From NCBI GenBank assembly GCA_019322815.1, contig JAHWIB010000007.1, forward strand, positions 1 to 36,026: a stretch of DNA of 36,026 bases, written 5' to 3'. The translations under genes were made by a program, and so were the position numbers. Below the pieces are notes generated by a model that was given only the letters and a program-made list of their open reading frames with translations, searched no databases and was not told the DNA's origin. Numbering within the stretch: the stretch's first letter is position 1; every line of letters begins with the position of its first letter. Positions 34,380 through 36,026 of the stretch are shown one piece after another. This DNA comes from Candidatus Woesearchaeota archaeon. Lineage in GTDB: Archaea; Nanobdellota; Nanobdellia; Woesearchaeales; WJKL01.

Positions 34380-34602
34380 ACCATACATATCTTACAACAT
34401 CCTTGACAAACTGGACTCCCTTTATTATCATATAAGCGCCGAATGTCGCCTTTAATATATCGCTGTCAAAATAACTCATCCCAAAATAACCGACAGCTGT
34501 CCTTATCCCGTTGCCCATTGCATACCCTTTTCTGCCTGGATAATTCCACAACTCTTCTTTCAGAGTATCCTTGACAGATCTAACAACAGCATCTAGAGTC
34601 AT
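34378..34602 (-). CDS. Small hydrophobic/amphipathic protein
   Basis: 74 aa from the ATG at 34602. A GTG at 34626 would extend it by eight residues but lies upstream of the predicted transcription start (~34609). It is helical with Gly- and aromatic-rich stretches (YAMGNGIRTAVGYFGMSYF, ATFGAYMIIKGVQFV), which may associate with membranes. The family is not recognised. It is the first gene of a five-gene unit with an Mrr-like nuclease. Confidence 0.7.
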   Translation of the reverse strand: MTLDAVVRSVKDTLKEELWNYPGRKGYAMGNGIRTAVGYFGMSYFDSDILKATFGAYMIIKGVQFVKDVVRYVW

Positions 34603-34631
34603 TTTTATCAAAGAGAATATAATCACAGAGA

Positions 34632-34664
34632 AATATAAACTTAAGTTGTGGCAGAAATCACAAC
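34632..34664 (-). promoter_or_regulatory. Shared operator plus TATA box, nuclease unit
   Basis: GTTGT-N10-ACAAC (34645-34664, minus strand), then TTAAG, then TTTATATT (34632-34639). The predicted start is near 34609, a few bases before the ATG at 34602. The box begins a few bases after the end of the upstream paralogue gene (stop at 34669). Confidence 0.8.
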
Positions 34665-34668
34665 ATTA

Positions 34669-35277
34669 CTAATCCAATTCATCCAATCTTACTTCTTCGA
34701 GTTCAGAAATGTCAAATCTCATGGTTCTTACTGGATTAGATTCATCATATACCATGGATTCTATTTTATATCCTAAATCAATCCTGTGCCTTATCCTTTT
34801 TTCATCTTTTTCAAATAAAAGATGCTCAACACCATGGACTTCAGATTTTGATCCTCCTTTATAAAATGCAGTCACTTTTCCTTTTGCTCTGTACAACTTT
34901 ATTTCAGGATGGTTAGCAAGATAATCTCCTGTTTCATTGCTGATCCTAAAGCCGCCAAGCCAGTTTTGGCTTATCTCAGCCAGTTCTTTATGCACTGTCT
35001 CAGCTAATTCTGGATCTTTGTCATATTCGCTGAGATCAAATCTGTTCAGTTCTGCAAAAAGATCTATAATGCCTTTTATCTTTTCAGAACCAGGTTTTCT
35101 GAAAGGAGGGGTTCCTTCTGCTTCTTCCTTTTCTAAAGTTTTTTCATATAACTCTACAACTTTTCTGAATGATTCATTGCTTTGCATCAGCCTTTTTTTA
35201 GCAGCTTCATCTTCTGAATATTCATGAAGACTTAATTCATCCCTAATTCTGTCTAAAAACATATCTGTATATTCCAT
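34669..35277 (-). CDS. Unknown protein, tandem paralogue B
   Basis: 202 aa. It aligns along its length with the 222-residue protein upstream: a helical N-terminus with KRLMQSNESFRKVVELYEK, a middle FRISNETGDYLANHPEIKLYRAK, and a C-terminal VRTMRFDISELEEV. The middle and C-terminal parts look like alpha/beta domains. No catalytic motif or membrane span was seen. It starts 3 bp after the paralogue's stop. I recognise no family. Confidence 0.83.
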   Translation of the reverse strand: MEYTDMFLDRIRDELSLHEYSEDEAAKKRLMQSNESFRKVVELYEKTLEKEEAEGTPPFRKPGSEKIKGIIDLFAELNRFDLSEYDKDPELAETVHKELAEISQNWLGGFRISNETGDYLANHPEIKLYRAKGKVTAFYKGGSKSEVHGVEHLLFEKDEKRIRHRIDLGYKIESMVYDESNPVRTMRFDISELEEVRLDELD

Positions 35278-35280
35278 TTT

Positions 35281-35949
35281 TTACTCCATTAAACTATCCA
35301 AACTTTTTAAATCTAGCTGCTCAACTTCTAAAATATCTATTGAAATATGTCTTACTGGTGTAGTAGGAGATGATGCATGGATATAATTCTGCCTGTCCTG
35401 GATTCTGCCTCTTATACTGCTTTCATCGCTTTCAAAAATATAGAATTCTTTTTCATGATCTTCAGGAAATTCTCTTCTGATTGACCATTTTTCTTTTGCC
35501 TTTACCCTATATAATTTAACTTCAGGGTGATTTTCCAAATACTTTCTTGTTTTATCGCTTATCTTGAATTCGCATCTTGCAGTCCCTTTTATCTGATGCA
35601 GTTCCTGGTATATTGTTCTCAATGGCTCAACAACTACAGGGCTTTCAGGATATTCTGCTGATTCTATCTCTTGGTCTATAACATTATCAATAATTGCATT
35701 TATCCTGCTTGAAGGCATTCTTTCTAAAGGAGTCACAATAATCATATGAGGCCCTTTTTCATCTGCTTTTACTTCCTCATATAATCCAACGATATCTTTG
35801 AATAATCCGTTGTTTTCCATCAATCTTTCTTTTACTGCGTCTCTGTTTTCCCTGTCTTTTCCATATTCACTAAAATCTAATTTCATTACATTATCAAGGC
35901 GTTTGATACCCAATAGTTTAGTATTGGGAGGAAACGCCTTTTCCTCCAT
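35281..35949 (-). CDS. Unknown protein, tandem paralogue A
   Basis: 222 aa. Matches to paralogue B include KERLMENNGLFKDIVGLYEE, FKISDKTRKYLENHPEVKLY and VRHISIDILEVEQLDL. The conserved YL-NHPE-KLYR core suggests a small folded domain with a binding function, not an enzyme I can identify. No operator or clear TATA box is visible upstream within the window, so it may belong to a transcript starting further right. Confidence 0.83.
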   Translation of the reverse strand: MEEKAFPPNTKLLGIKRLDNVMKLDFSEYGKDRENRDAVKERLMENNGLFKDIVGLYEEVKADEKGPHMIIVTPLERMPSSRINAIIDNVIDQEIESAEYPESPVVVEPLRTIYQELHQIKGTARCEFKISDKTRKYLENHPEVKLYRVKAKEKWSIRREFPEDHEKEFYIFESDESSIRGRIQDRQNYIHASSPTTPVRHISIDILEVEQLDLKSLDSLME

Positions 35950-35978
35950 AAATTTTTTCTACCATTTTTGATTATGAA

Positions 35979-36009
35979 TGAGTGCGCAGCGAAAAAATCG
36001 GCGCACTCA
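35979..36009. repeat. Perfect 9-bp inverted repeat (hairpin)
   Basis: TGAGTGCGC (35979-35987) and GCGCACTCA (36001-36009) are perfectly complementary around a 13-bp loop. It is the most GC-rich short stretch in the intergenic DNA and lies 30 bp upstream of paralogue A. No T-run follows on the minus strand, so it is not a standard intrinsic terminator. It could be a protein-binding palindrome or an mRNA structure. Confidence 0.7.
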
Positions 36010-36026
36010 ACAAATTTTTGCGAATT

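Noticed and set aside
34603..34626. GTG start extending the 74-aa protein
   Set aside because: It lies upstream of the transcription start predicted from the TATA box at 34632-34639.

Overview
The window is 36 kb of AT-rich DNA, almost fully coding. It most likely comes from an archaeon, and the style fits a DPANN-type genome (Woesearchaeota/Pacearchaeota-like); that placement is inference. The support is archaeal TATA boxes about 26 nt from start codons (leaderless transcripts), Shine-Dalgarno motifs only before genes inside operons, tandem TrmB-family regulators, and many charged coiled-coil proteins of no recognised family. I saw no rRNA, tRNA, CRISPR array, transposase or integrase.

Region 1 (1-16068, minus strand) is one tightly packed operon. 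In transcription order it encodes a lactate/malate dehydrogenase-like protein with a propeller-like C-terminus, a Ser/Thr protein kinase, a helical protein, a TPR protein with two hydrophobic segments, an LRR protein with a degenerate kinase domain, a PP2C-type phosphatase, a kinase-TPR protein and a long coiled-coil protein that runs off the left edge. This is a complete phosphorylation/dephosphorylation module with protein-protein scaffolds.

Region 2 (16200-20166) holds a methyltransferase-radical SAM gene pair on the minus strand and, divergent from it, two tandem TrmB-family regulators. A nearly perfect 34-bp palindrome lies between them.

Region 3 (20129-29427, minus) is a second operon: coiled-coil protein, zincin-vWA protein, MoxR-type AAA+ ATPase, classical AAA+ ATPase, another P-loop ATPase and a final coiled-coil protein. 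This is a MoxR/vWA-type remodelling machine.

Region 4 (29528-35949, minus) is a run of short transcription units encoding coiled-coil proteins, small single-span membrane proteins, an Mrr-like PD-(D/E)XK nuclease and a pair of tandem paralogues.

The main discovery is that seven promoters across regions 1-4 share the same element: a 20-bp inverted repeat GTTGT-N10-ACAAC (one copy degenerate), then 5 bp, then a TATA box at fixed spacing. One copy is the core of the palindrome in front of the TrmB genes. This ties the signalling operon, the ATPase operon, the membrane/nuclease units and the regulators into one apparent regulon. My inference is a single, apparently undescribed multi-operon system: kinase/phosphatase signalling coupled to a MoxR-vWA-AAA machine, membrane-anchored coiled-coils and a nuclease. 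Conflict/defence or a cell-surface assembly are both possible roles; the sequence alone does not decide.
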